A stretch of DNA of 64,000 bases from Ruminococcus sp. Its GTDB lineage: Bacteria; Bacillota; Clostridia; Oscillospirales; Ruminococcaceae. Shown here piece after piece: positions 51,722 to 60,138 of the stretch. Location of the stretch: NCBI GenBank assembly GCA_021205185.1, contig JAJPYB010000010.1, positions 54,697 through 118,696 of the forward strand. The letters run 5' to 3'. A model generated the notes under the pieces. It did not search any database. It saw nothing but the letters and a program-made list of their open reading frames with translations, and was not told where the DNA came from. Each line of letters opens with the position of its first letter. Position 1 is the first letter of the stretch. The translations under genes and the position numbers were made by a program.

Positions 51722-51992
51722 AATAAATCCTCTCCTTAAAATGTTATTATTCGGGAAGCGTTTTTTGTCTGTTTGCTTCCTCTGATTTAATAATAACACA
51801 TCATTTGTCCAAAAGTCTGGACTTATTGCAAAAATTATGAAATTTTGTGCTTCGAGTACATTTTTTTGTACTCAGAAAGCAAGCTTGAAAAGTGAAAGTC
51901 TATATCTGTTGCTTTCCATAGTAATAGTATACCATATATTGATTTAAAATGGAAGTCCTTTTACAAAAAGTTTAAATATTGAGGAGAAGAAA

Positions 51993-52583
51993 ATGGCTAA
52001 AAAAGATTTTAATGTTATATCTGGGATCGTGCTGTCGGATGCTGACGGACTAAGCGAATACTATGAAAAATTTTCTGATGGATTTTATGAGGTTCACCCG
52101 TCCGCTGAAAATATGATACCTCTTTGCAAGGCGTTCATCGAGCTTATCGGAAAGAATGTGATGTTCTTTATAGAGATGCCAAAAGACACAGACGAAGCTG
52201 AGTTTGACGTATACGAGCTTGACTGCACTAAGGCGGTAGCGAATGCAATAATAAAACGCTATGGCGAGCTGCTTGTAAACGACGGAGTTTATAACTTCGG
52301 CTTTGTGGATCTTGACAGCGACGCAGAGATTTATTTTACATTTTTCCAGACGGTTAGCATTACCCTTGTAAACAAAAGCACCGACAATGATAAAAAGCTA
52401 AGAAGAATGATTGAGGGAATTGGAATACCAAGAGGTAAGGGAGTCTCAGTATCGGTAAGAGATAAATTTGATCCTGATAAGGACGACCTTGCGTCTATTG
52501 AAATCGAGGGAGAAAGCGTAGATGACGCTGTGGAAAATTTAAAGGAAGCAGGACTGACGTTTGCTTATTCCACAGACGAATAA
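51993..52583 (+). CDS. Conserved acidic protein of unknown function
   Basis: Cytosolic protein of 196 residues, rich in Asp and Glu, with no membrane helix or known motif that I can identify. The second half contains a run DKFDPDKDDLASIEIEGE. GAGGAG precedes the ATG. It is followed after 20 nt by inorganic pyrophosphatase, so the two are likely co-transcribed. Confidence 0.7.
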   Translation: MAKKDFNVISGIVLSDADGLSEYYEKFSDGFYEVHPSAENMIPLCKAFIELIGKNVMFFIEMPKDTDEAEFDVYELDCTKAVANAIIKRYGELLVNDGVYNFGFVDLDSDAEIYFTFFQTVSITLVNKSTDNDKKLRRMIEGIGIPRGKGVSVSVRDKFDPDKDDLASIEIEGESVDDAVENLKEAGLTFAYSTDE

Positions 52584-52603
52584 ATAAAAAGGAGTAGTAA
52601 AAG

Positions 52604-53134
52604 ATGAACATTTGGCATGATATGAATCCTAAAAGAGTAACGAAGGACAGCTTTATGGCTGTAATTGAAATTCCTCAAGGCTCAAAGGTAAAGTATGAGC
52701 TTGACAAGGAAACGGGAGTTCTGATGATGGACAGAATACTGTACACATCAACCCACTATCCGAAGAATTACGGTTTTATTCCAAGAACTTACGCTGAGGA
52801 CGGCGACCCGCTCGACGTGCTTGTTGTATGCTCGGAGATTTTATACCCGATGTCGATAGTCAAGTGCTATCCGATAGGCGTTATTAAAATGCTTGACAAC
52901 GGAGCGGCTGACGAAAAGATAATTGCAATTCCGCACAACGACCCGACCTATAATCCGTATACAGATATTTCTCATCTGCCAAAGCACATTTTCGAGGAGA
53001 TGAGTCACTTCTTTACCGTTTACAAAACGCTTGAGGGCAAGCAGACGGTAGTTGATGAAATTGAAGGCGCAGACAAGGCTAAGGAAATAATTCAAAGCTG
53101 CATTGACAGATATATAGAAAATTTCTGCAAATAA
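52604..53134 (+). CDS. ppa: Inorganic pyrophosphatase (family I)
   Basis: Soluble pyrophosphatase of 176 residues that pulls biosynthetic reactions forward by hydrolysing PPi. The signature EDGDPLDVLV (about 65) with three metal-binding Asp, KYELDKETG and the YPKNYGFIP segment identify family I. AAAGGAG precedes ATG 52604. The presence of a soluble PPase is notable next to a phosphofructokinase in the window that carries a PPi-type Lys. Confidence 0.95.
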   Translation: MNIWHDMNPKRVTKDSFMAVIEIPQGSKVKYELDKETGVLMMDRILYTSTHYPKNYGFIPRTYAEDGDPLDVLVVCSEILYPMSIVKCYPIGVIKMLDNGAADEKIIAIPHNDPTYNPYTDISHLPKHIFEEMSHFFTVYKTLEGKQTVVDEIEGADKAKEIIQSCIDRYIENFCK

Positions 53135-53157
53135 GCTCAGGTGCAGCCGATAAAACA

Positions 53158-53186
53158 TTGACACATTGTACAAAAAGTGCTATAAT
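53158..53186 (+). promoter_or_regulatory. Promoter of the DUF4867-isomerase pair
   Basis: TTGACA (53158-53163), 17-nt spacer, TATAAT (53181-53186): full consensus, 46 nt before the ATG. Confidence 0.85.
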
Positions 53187-53231
53187 AAACGATACAGTTT
53201 TAGTTGATTTTTCAGTTTTGGAGGGATAAGA

Positions 53232-53864
53232 ATGGCATTGGAAATTAAAAAGGTAACCGACCCTGCTTTTAAAAAGTACGGTAGAGTTATAAACGGCTAC
53301 AATCTGAGCGATATTTTAGACGCAATGGAATCAGCGCCCTGTCCGAAGGACGTTATTTATGTTCCTGCTGTCGCTAGTCTTGAAAGCTTAATGCTAAAGA
53401 AAAGACTTGAGGATGAGGTTTACGGCGGACTTCCGGTTCAGATAGGATATTGCAACGGAAACAATTACTACTTAAACGCTCTTGAATATCACCGTTCGAG
53501 CGAGATAAATATTGCTGCTACCGACCTTATTTTAATGCTCGGCGCCCAGCAGGATATTGAGGATGATTTTACATATGATACCGCAAAGGTTGAATGCTTT
53601 TTAGTTCCAAAGGGAACTATGATAGAGGTCTATGCGACAACGCTTCACTATGCGCCTTGTAATGCTGATGACGGCGGCTTTAAGTGCGTGGTAGTTTTAC
53701 CAAAGGGAACAAACTACGATATTAAAAATCAGCCTGAGGTATACGGCGGCGATGCAAAGCTTTTGTTTGCAAGCAATAAGTGGCTTATCGCTCACGCTGA
53801 TTCGGGACTTGACAAGGACGGAGCGTTTTTCGGATTAAAGGGAGATAATTTATCGTTGAGATAA
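53232..53864 (+). CDS. DUF4867 protein
   Basis: Protein of 210 residues that matches my recollection of the DUF4867 family, with a cupin-like beta-rich character (GNNYYLNALEYHRSSEINIAATD; a later segment with EVYATTLHYAP that could supply metal ligands). The His and Glu in these segments suggest a metal-binding sugar-acting enzyme. It precedes a fucose/arabinose-isomerase-like gene and has its own consensus promoter. The role is inferred from that pairing: another step on, or an isomerisation of, the same sugar. GGAGG precedes the ATG. Confidence 0.7.
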   Translation: MALEIKKVTDPAFKKYGRVINGYNLSDILDAMESAPCPKDVIYVPAVASLESLMLKKRLEDEVYGGLPVQIGYCNGNNYYLNALEYHRSSEINIAATDLILMLGAQQDIEDDFTYDTAKVECFLVPKGTMIEVYATTLHYAPCNADDGGFKCVVVLPKGTNYDIKNQPEVYGGDAKLLFASNKWLIAHADSGLDKDGAFFGLKGDNLSLR

Positions 53865-53923
53865 TCGTTTATCACGGAGATAAATCAATTTGAATAAATT
53901 CTTTAGAAAAGGAGTAGTTAAAA

Positions 53924-55408
53924 ATGATGAACAACACACCGAAGGTAAAAATCGGTATCGTAGCGGTTTCAAGAGATTGCTTTCCTGAATCGCTGTCGGT
54001 ATCAAGAAGAGAGGCTCTCATTGCCGCTTATAAGGCAAAATACGACGAGAGCGAGATTTATGAATGTCCTATATGTATAGTTGAAAGCGAAATACATATG
54101 GTTCAGGCGCTTGAGGATATTAAAAACGCCGGCTGTAACGCTCTTTGCGTATATCTTGGAAATTTCGGACCTGAAATTTCTGAAACGCTTTTAGCTAAGC
54201 ATTTTGACGGACCTGCAATGTTTGTAGCTGCAGCTGAGGAGAGCGGAAATAATCTCTGCCAGGGCAGAGGAGATGCGTATTGCGGAATGCTGAACGCAAG
54301 CTATAATTTAAGGCTCAGAAATATCAAGGCTTATATTCCTGAGTATCCGGTAGGAACTGCTGAGGAATGCGCTGATATGATAAACGAGTTCGTTCCAATC
54401 GCAAAGGCGCTCATCGGTCTTAAAAAGCTAAAGATTATTTCATTCGGACCTCGTCCGCTTAACTTTATGGCGTGCAACGCACCTATCAAGCCGCTTTTCG
54501 ACCTTGGCGTTGAAATTGAAGAGAACTCTGAGCTTGACCTTTTTGAAGCTTACAAGCTTCACGACGGCGACGAGAGAATCCCTGATGTTGTAAAGGATAT
54601 GGAAGCGGAGCTTGGAGATGGCAACAACAAGCCTGAAATTCTGCCAAAGCTTGCGCAGTATGAGCTTACACTTCTCGACTGGATCGAAGCTCACAAGGGC
54701 TATCGTGAGTATGTTGCAATCGCCGGTAAGTGCTGGCCTGCATTCCAGACACAGTTTGGTTTTGTTCCTTGCTATGTGAACTCACGTCTTACTTCAAGAG
54801 GAATACCGGTTTCCTGCGAGGTTGACATTTACGGAACTCTTTCTGAGTTTATCGGAACCTGTGTAAGCGACGACATCGTTACGCTCCTTGACATCAATAA
54901 TACTGTACCTTGTGATATCTATGAGGAGGACATCAAGGGTAAGTATGATTACACTCTTAAGGATACGTTTATGGGCTTCCATTGCGGAAATACAAGCTCG
55001 AAGAAGCTTACAAGCTGCTCTATGAAGTATCAGATGATTATGGCGAGAAGCCTGCCGGAGGAGGTTACTCAGGGAACGCTTGAGGGCGACATTGTTCCTG
55101 GAGATATTACATTCTTCAGACTTCAGAGCACATCAGACGGCGAGCTTCGTGCATATATAGCTCAGGGCGAGGTTTTGCCTGTTGCAACTCGTTCGTTCGG
55201 AGCAATCGGAATTTTTGCTATTCCTGAAATGGGAAGATTCTACCGCCACGTTCTTATCGAGGGTAATTTCCCGCACCACGGCGCAGTAGCTTTCGGACAC
55301 TTCGGAAAGGCTATTTACGAGGTATTTAAGTATCTTGGAGTTGAAAGCATTGGTTACAATCAGCCAAAGTGCCTGCCTTATCCGTCGGAAAATCCGTTCG
55401 CTAAGTAA
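53924..55408 (+). CDS. L-fucose/L-arabinose isomerase-family protein
   Basis: Protein of 494 residues of the FucI/AraA superfamily, manganese-dependent aldose-ketose isomerases. Recognisable parts are GNFGPE, the VAAAEE segment, EVDIYGTL (probable metal-ligand region) and a C-terminal HHGAVAFGHFG. It is shorter than E. coli FucI (about 590) and similar to AraA in length. No sugar kinase or aldolase adjoins, so the natural sugar is unknown. AAAGGAG precedes ATG 53924. Highly biased codons suggest strong expression. Confidence 0.82.
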   Translation: MMNNTPKVKIGIVAVSRDCFPESLSVSRREALIAAYKAKYDESEIYECPICIVESEIHMVQALEDIKNAGCNALCVYLGNFGPEISETLLAKHFDGPAMFVAAAEESGNNLCQGRGDAYCGMLNASYNLRLRNIKAYIPEYPVGTAEECADMINEFVPIAKALIGLKKLKIISFGPRPLNFMACNAPIKPLFDLGVEIEENSELDLFEAYKLHDGDERIPDVVKDMEAELGDGNNKPEILPKLAQYELTLLDWIEAHKGYREYVAIAGKCWPAFQTQFGFVPCYVNSRLTSRGIPVSCEVDIYGTLSEFIGTCVSDDIVTLLDINNTVPCDIYEEDIKGKYDYTLKDTFMGFHCGNTSSKKLTSCSMKYQMIMARSLPEEVTQGTLEGDIVPGDITFFRLQSTSDGELRAYIAQGEVLPVATRSFGAIGIFAIPEMGRFYRHVLIEGNFPHHGAVAFGHFGKAIYEVFKYLGVESIGYNQPKCLPYPSENPFAK

Positions 55409-55425
55409 TAAATGTGACAAAAGCT

Positions 55426-55460
55426 ATACCCCTTGCAAAAGTTATGCAAGGGGTATTTTT
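55426..55460. terminator. Bidirectional terminator
   Basis: Perfect 12-bp stem ATACCCCTTGCA / TGCAAGGGGTAT, 7-nt loop, then TTTTT; on the other strand an A tract. Separates the isomerase and the convergent GNAT gene. Confidence 0.9.
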
Positions 55461-55484
55461 GTGCGCAGTATTTTAAGTTCAATG

Positions 55485-55967
55485 TCAAAGCTTTAGACGC
55501 ATCTGGTGCCAGATAACTCCGCCGTGGTAGGAGTCTGAGATTCCCTCGTCGACAAAATCAAAACGCTTGTAAAAGCCGACGAGCGCATCCTTGCAGGTAA
55601 GTACAATTTCCAAAAGTCCTTGTTCCCTACAGTCTGAAATACAAGCGTTCAGAACGCTCGTGGCAATTCCCTTTCCTTGAAAAGAGGGAAGAGTGCAAAC
55701 TCCAAAAATCATAAGACGTGCGCCCTGTGGCGAGTGAAGCAATGCATCCTCATACATTTCGTCCAGTAAATCACTCTCGTTGGTTTTCATTCCGTCGACA
55801 AATCCGATAAGCTTTTTATCTTCAAAGGCAAGCCAAAAGCAATCGGGGAACATTTCAAGCCGAGCCTTGATGCTTTTTGCGCTCGCAGCTTCCGCTTCAT
55901 TAAAGCAAGCAGCTTCGACAGCGGAAATTTTTTCTAAGTCTTTGATTGTAGCCTTGCGAATTTCCAT
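55485..55967 (-). CDS. GNAT acetyltransferase
   Basis: N-acetyltransferase of 160 residues with the GNAT fold. The acetyl-CoA loop is PSFQGKGIATSVL (about 98-110), preceded by a beta-strand FGVCT. It is most like small arylalkylamine-type (AANAT-like) GNATs, but the acceptor is unknown. The start is ATG 55967 after AAGGGGG; a longer frame to 56261 runs through an intrinsic terminator and is not used. The long leader suggests control of expression. Confidence 0.85.
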   Translation of the reverse strand: MEIRKATIKDLEKISAVEAACFNEAEAASAKSIKARLEMFPDCFWLAFEDKKLIGFVDGMKTNESDLLDEMYEDALLHSPQGARLMIFGVCTLPSFQGKGIATSVLNACISDCREQGLLEIVLTCKDALVGFYKRFDFVDEGISDSYHGGVIWHQMRLKL

Positions 55968-55987
55968 AAAAACCCCCTTATTTTGCG

Positions 55988-56015
55988 AAAAAAAAGAGCA
56001 TCCAGAAGGCTGCTC
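55988..56015 (-). terminator. Leader terminator of the GNAT gene
   Basis: On the minus strand GAGCA-CC / GG-TGCTC (56015-55996) forms a hairpin with one mismatch, followed by eight T residues (55995-55988). It lies about 20 nt before the start codon, so transcription would stop unless the hairpin is prevented. Confidence 0.65.
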
Positions 56016-56092
56016 AGAAAGTAAATCAGTGTAAAAATTTTGGAGAGGATGAAATGAGCTGAATACATTGGCATTCAATTCATATTCATGAG

Positions 56093-56158
56093 AATTCTTA
56101 AAGACCTCTTTAAGAATTACTGTAATTAAATTATAATCCCTGGAGCGTGACTTTTCAA
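56093..56158 (-). promoter_or_regulatory. Promoter and perfect dyad before the GNAT gene
   Basis: On the minus strand TTGAAA (56158-56153), 17-nt spacer, TATAAT (56135-56130). Just downstream of the predicted start site lies a perfect 12-bp inverted repeat, AATTCTTAAAGA / TCTTTAAGAATT with CC in the centre (56093-56118). Its place at about +5 to +30 fits a repressor operator, or an mRNA hairpin. Confidence 0.65.
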
Positions 56159-56293
56159 CAACAAAGGTATTACGAATTGTAACAATTTTGTTACAGACGC
56201 ACAAAATAAGATAACAAAATGGTGAAGTGAACCTCTTTACAAGGAAGATTTTTGTACACATACAGGTGTTAAATAATCAAGAATCTTTGGCAC

Positions 56294-56322
56294 TTGCTTT
56301 TTTGAGGAAATGGTAGTATAAT
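56294..56322 (+). promoter_or_regulatory. Promoter of coaX
   Basis: TTGCTT (56294-56299), 17-nt spacer, TATAAT (56317-56322). Confidence 0.7.
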
Positions 56323-56363
56323 CTAATAACCAGCTTATGCTAAATGTTCAGGAGGATTTTATT

Positions 56364-57137
56364 ATGGTGCTTACCGTCGATGTAGGTAATACGAATATCG
56401 TTTTGTCGGCATATACTAAAGAAAGAGAGCTTCAGTTCTCTTCAAGGTTTGCAACTGACGTTAATATGACAGAGGATCAGTGCGCAATGCTTTTTAAGTC
56501 AGCCGCAGATATAAACGAATTTGATTTTAAACAGATTGACGGCGCTATTGTTTCAAGCGTTGTTCCGCCGCTTATCACAGCCTGTAAGGAGGCTATAAAG
56601 AGACTGACGGGAATAAACCCTTTGGTAGTAGGACCGGGAATAAAAACAGGACTTAACATTAAGATTGACGACACAGCTGTTGCAGGAGCCGATCTTGTTT
56701 GCGCCGCAGTTGGTGCGCTGACAAGGTATAAGCCGCCGATGATTATTTTTGATATGGGAACGGCGACAACCATTACGGCGATTGACAGCGAGGGAGCTTT
56801 TATAGGCGGCGCAATTATGCCTGGAATTAAGCTTTCGCTCGACGCTCTTTCAAACGGCACAGCTCAGCTTCCGCACATAAACACCGAGCTTAACAGCGAT
56901 ATTATTATCGGCAAGAATACGGTGGATTGTATGAAGTCGGGAATAATACTCGGTAACGCTTCAATGGTTGACGGAATGATTAAGCGTTACAAGTCGGTTC
57001 TGGGAGATGACGCTACTGTTGTTGCAACAGGCGGTCTTGCTTCTTGCATTGTAAAGCATTGCGAGAATGATATTATGATAAACGACGAGCTTGTTTCAGA
57101 AGGCTTGCTTGCGATTTATTTTAAAAACAAGCAATAA
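56364..57137 (+). CDS. coaX: Type III pantothenate kinase
   Basis: Pantothenate kinase of 257 residues, the first step of coenzyme A synthesis. The ASKHA-fold signatures are TVDVGNTNIVLSAY (phosphate-1), GADLVCAA and IIFDMGTATTITAI (phosphate-2), with GGAIMPGIKLSLDAL. ATG 56364 follows AGGAGG; the longer frame to 56337 is unsupported. An ECF S component follows, which suggests a pantothenate uptake and activation pair. Confidence 0.95.
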   Translation: MVLTVDVGNTNIVLSAYTKERELQFSSRFATDVNMTEDQCAMLFKSAADINEFDFKQIDGAIVSSVVPPLITACKEAIKRLTGINPLVVGPGIKTGLNIKIDDTAVAGADLVCAAVGALTRYKPPMIIFDMGTATTITAIDSEGAFIGGAIMPGIKLSLDALSNGTAQLPHINTELNSDIIIGKNTVDCMKSGIILGNASMVDGMIKRYKSVLGDDATVVATGGLASCIVKHCENDIMINDELVSEGLLAIYFKNKQ

Positions 57138-57184
57138 GCCAAAAATTCAAAAACAACACATAAGCTGCTCAATTTTTCGCTGTA

Positions 57185-57199
57185 TCGGGGGAGGCCCGA
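57185..57199 (+). promoter_or_regulatory. GGAGG-looped hairpin before the ECF S gene
   Basis: TCGGG / CCCGA stem with GGAGG as loop, 22 nt before ATG 57222. The true ribosome site TAAGGAG is closer to the ATG. The hairpin could influence translation but proof is lacking. Confidence 0.3.
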
Positions 57200-57221
57200 A
57201 CGGCAGTAAGGAGTAATTTTT

Positions 57222-57797
57222 ATGTCAAACAAAACAAACAAGATTGTAGGGTTAGGTCTGCTCACGGCAATAGTAGTAGTTTTACAGGTTCTTGCTGTAG
57301 CAATCAGACCGTCTGGGGTTTTTAACATTTCCCTTGTGCTTGTGCCGATTGTAGTAGGCGCAGCGCTTTACGGCTGGAAGGCTGGAACGTGGCTTGGCTT
57401 TGTATTCGGAGTAGTTGTAGTGCTGACGGATGCGTCTGCATTTTTAGCTGTCAACATTCCAGGAACTATCATTACCTGTCTGTTAAAGGGAATGCTTGCA
57501 GGTCTTGCATCAGGACTCATTTATTTGCTTATTGCGAAGAAGAGTCGTTTTATAGCGGCTGTTGTAGCGGCAATAGTTTGTCCGATTGTAAATACAGGAG
57601 TATTTTTGCTCGGCTGCATGATATTCTTTATGGATACTATAAACGAATGGGCAGCTGCAACCGGATATGAAAACGCCGGAGCATATATGATAATAGCTCT
57701 TGTCGGTGTAAACTTCATCATCGAAATGGCGGTTAATATTGTACTAAGCTCTGCAATTGTTAAGATTGTCGATATACAAACGAAAAAGAAAGCATAG
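57222..57797 (+). CDS. ECF transporter S component, probably for pantothenate
   Basis: Membrane protein of 191 residues with about six helices and the ECF S-component pattern (IVVVLQVLAVAIRPSGVFNISLVLVPIVVGA near the N-terminus). Position right after coaX makes pantothenate the most likely substrate, by analogy to PanT, but sequence alone does not prove it. TAAGGAG precedes the ATG. It depends on a shared EcfAAT module elsewhere in the genome. Confidence 0.75.
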   Translation: MSNKTNKIVGLGLLTAIVVVLQVLAVAIRPSGVFNISLVLVPIVVGAALYGWKAGTWLGFVFGVVVVLTDASAFLAVNIPGTIITCLLKGMLAGLASGLIYLLIAKKSRFIAAVVAAIVCPIVNTGVFLLGCMIFFMDTINEWAAATGYENAGAYMIIALVGVNFIIEMAVNIVLSSAIVKIVDIQTKKKA

Positions 57798-57828
57798 CCG
57801 AAAGGCAACTCCAAAGGGGTAACAGATT

Positions 57829-58767
57829 TTGAATTTCGATTTAGTTTTACTGCTTTTCAAGCAGGTTATAATAATGCTGATACTTGTAGGCGTCGGTGCG
57901 CTTTGCTATAAAATTAAGCTTATCTCAAAAGAGGGAAACGCATCGCTTACAAATCTCGTGCTGTATGTTGTAAATCCGTTGGTGATTGTAGTTTCGTATC
58001 AGCAGGACTTTTCCTATCATCTGCTAAAGGGCTTAGGAATTGCATTCTTGCTGTCGGTTGTAGGCTTTGGATTATTCAGCATTTTCGCTCACTTGTTTAT
58101 AAGAGGAGATTCCTCAGATTCGGTTGCCGAGCGACTTAACTCGACCTATTCAAACTGCGGCTTTATGGGAATACCCTTAGCGCTCGCACTTTTCGGCTCA
58201 GAGGGAGTTTTCTATGTAACTGCCGTGAACACAGCATTTAATATTATAGTATGGACGTTTGGAATCTTCTCGGTTACAAAGGACAAAAGCTATATGAGCA
58301 TTAAAAAGATTGTAACCAATCCGACAATTGTAGCGACCGTTGTTGGCTTTCTTTTGTTCCTGTTCAGAATGGAGCTTCCAAGCATTATTTACACTCCGTG
58401 CGATTACATATCCTCGACGGTAACGCCGCTCGCTATGATAGTTGCAGGCGTAACGATTGCGCAAAACAACATTTTAAAGGCTTTCTTAAAGGTGAGAATT
58501 TATCTTGTCTGTGCGTTGAAGCTTTTGATAGTACCGCTTATTTTAGCGTTTTTGTTTGCGCTCATTCCGGACATCAACAATACCTCTGTCACCACAGCTT
58601 TAATGTGTCTGAGCTGCCCGTCAGCGACAGTAGCGACAATGCTTTCTGTGAAGTTTAACAAAAGCGCATCCTATTCAGCGCAGATGTTTGGAATAACAAC
58701 AATTCTGTCTGTTATATCTCTGCCTGTTGTTATAGGCGCATATACGTTTCTTAACAGTATTTTTTAA
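57829..58767 (+). CDS. AEC-family transporter
   Basis: Membrane protein of 312 residues with about ten helices, of the auxin efflux carrier (AEC) family: VGALCYKIKLIS and NLVLYVVNPLVIV at the N-terminus, and the SNCGFMGIPLALALFG segment typical of the family. Bacterial relatives export or take up malonate, malate or other organic acids; the substrate is not predicted here. It begins at TTG 57829 with AAAGGGG about ten nt upstream. It lies 32 nt after the ECF gene and is followed by a terminator. Confidence 0.85.
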   Translation: MNFDLVLLLFKQVIIMLILVGVGALCYKIKLISKEGNASLTNLVLYVVNPLVIVVSYQQDFSYHLLKGLGIAFLLSVVGFGLFSIFAHLFIRGDSSDSVAERLNSTYSNCGFMGIPLALALFGSEGVFYVTAVNTAFNIIVWTFGIFSVTKDKSYMSIKKIVTNPTIVATVVGFLLFLFRMELPSIIYTPCDYISSTVTPLAMIVAGVTIAQNNILKAFLKVRIYLVCALKLLIVPLILAFLFALIPDINNTSVTTALMCLSCPSATVATMLSVKFNKSASYSAQMFGITTILSVISLPVVIGAYTFLNSIF

Positions 58768-58786
58768 GAAATGAGAATTAAAAATC

Positions 58787-58827
58787 AAAGGGCCCGGATT
58801 TCTTTTGAAGTCGGGGTCCTTTTTTTA
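58787..58827 (+). terminator. Terminator after the AEC gene
   Basis: GC-rich stem AAAGGGCCC / GGGGTCCTTT (with one G-T pair), then seven T residues. Confidence 0.85.
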
Positions 58828-58839
58828 TCTGTTTATCTG

Positions 58840-59700
58840 TTAAAGGGGTAAAAATACAGGCTTTCTGTTTTTAAAATAGGTGATGTATTTAAAGCCTGTT
58901 TCGCGGGCAAGCTCTGCGCACTCGTAAATTTCCTTGCCTGAATCCTCTTTGCAATGTGCGTCTGAACCGAGCGATAAAATCTCGCCGCCAAGCTCCTTGT
59001 AGGTTTTAAGCATTTCCTTGTGAGGAAACGGCTTGCCGTACTTCTGACGAAGTCCCGAAGTATTGATCTCAATTCCCTTGCCACCGGCAATTATTACCTT
59101 AAAGCATTCCCTGATAATCTCCTCAAATTGCGACATATCTACCTTTATTCCTGCTTCTCCTTCGATATATCTGAGGGTGTATGTAATGTGACCTAAAACA
59201 TCGAACTTTCCCCATTTACAAAGCTTGTAAATCTCAGTGAAATACTCTTCCATCAGCTTTAAAATTCCCTGATAATCGTAATTTTCGTATTTTATAAATG
59301 CGAAGTCATCGCAGTCTGGAAGCTGGTGAATAGAGCCGATTACAAAGTCAAGTCGGGGATCGCTCACTATTTTTTCAGCGACCTCAAGGTCGTAAGTTGC
59401 TTGCCCCAGCTCAATGCCGCAGATAAGCTCAATAGCGTTACCGTATTTTTCCTTCATTTTTGTAATGCAGCTGACGCTGCGTTCGTAATCCTTGTCATAG
59501 TTCCAGGTGTCGTATCCGTTGTCAGTTGCTCCGTAATACTCCATAGAGTACCAGTGGTTGCACTCGCAGTGATCGGTTATAGCGTAAGCTGAAAGTCCAA
59601 GCGACAAAGCCCTTTCTATCATATTTTCAACAGGCTCGTCTGAGTCGGGCGAAAACAGGGTATGCGTGTGGCAATCTATAAGTCCGTTTAATTTTTCCAT
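58840..59700 (-). CDS. HisJ-type histidinol-phosphatase (PHP)
   Basis: PHP-domain protein of 286 residues related to HisJ/HisK histidinol-phosphatase. Metal ligands are in DCHTHTLFSPD (HxH), AITDHCE (Asp-His), CGIELGQ, SIHQL, GHITYTLRYIE, EINTSG and SLGSDAHCKED. The length and motif set resemble the monofunctional clostridial enzyme. No other his genes are here, so a histidine role is likely but not proven. The start is ATG 59700 after AAAGGG. Confidence 0.88.
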   Translation of the reverse strand: MEKLNGLIDCHTHTLFSPDSDEPVENMIERALSLGLSAYAITDHCECNHWYSMEYYGATDNGYDTWNYDKDYERSVSCITKMKEKYGNAIELICGIELGQATYDLEVAEKIVSDPRLDFVIGSIHQLPDCDDFAFIKYENYDYQGILKLMEEYFTEIYKLCKWGKFDVLGHITYTLRYIEGEAGIKVDMSQFEEIIRECFKVIIAGGKGIEINTSGLRQKYGKPFPHKEMLKTYKELGGEILSLGSDAHCKEDSGKEIYECAELARETGFKYITYFKNRKPVFLPL

Positions 59701-59784
59701 TTCAGTTTCATCCCTTTCCAAAAAGAGTATATCACAAAAAGCGGTAAATGAAAAGCGCAAATGCAAAAAAACTTTTGAAACTGT

Positions 59785-59812
59785 TTGCAAAATGTGATTT
59801 TTATGGTATACT
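59785..59812 (+). promoter_or_regulatory. Promoter of the ACT/DUF711 operon
   Basis: TTGCAA (59785-59790), 16-nt spacer, TATACT (59807-59812), 38 nt before the ATG. Confidence 0.65.
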
Positions 59813-59849
59813 GTATCTATACAAACAGTAAATTACGGAGGTATAAATT

Positions 59850-60119
59850 ATGAGAGCAATAGTTACTGTAATAGGAAAGGATGCAGTAGGAATTCTGGCG
59901 AAGGTTTCGTCGATATGTTCTGACTACAACGCAAATGTAATAGAGGTTACTCAGTCTGTTTTGCAGGATATGTTCGCTATGATTATGCTGGTTGACATTT
60001 CAAAGCTTAACACACCGTTTGGCGAGCTTAGCGACGTTCTGACGAAAACCGGAGATGAAATGGGATTGAAAATACACGCTATGCATGAGAGCGTTTTTAA
60101 CAGTATGCACCATATTTAA
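59850..60119 (+). CDS. ACT-domain regulatory protein (UPF0237)
   Basis: Stand-alone ACT domain of 89 residues (VTVIGKDAVGILAKVSSICSDYNANVIEVTQSV). ACT domains bind amino acids and similar small ligands; this family is found directly before DUF711 proteins in many bacteria, as here (19 nt spacing). It presumably senses a ligand for its neighbour. GGAGG precedes the ATG. Confidence 0.9.
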   Translation: MRAIVTVIGKDAVGILAKVSSICSDYNANVIEVTQSVLQDMFAMIMLVDISKLNTPFGELSDVLTKTGDEMGLKIHAMHESVFNSMHHI

Positions 60120-60138
60120 CTAGTAGGAGGAACACTCA

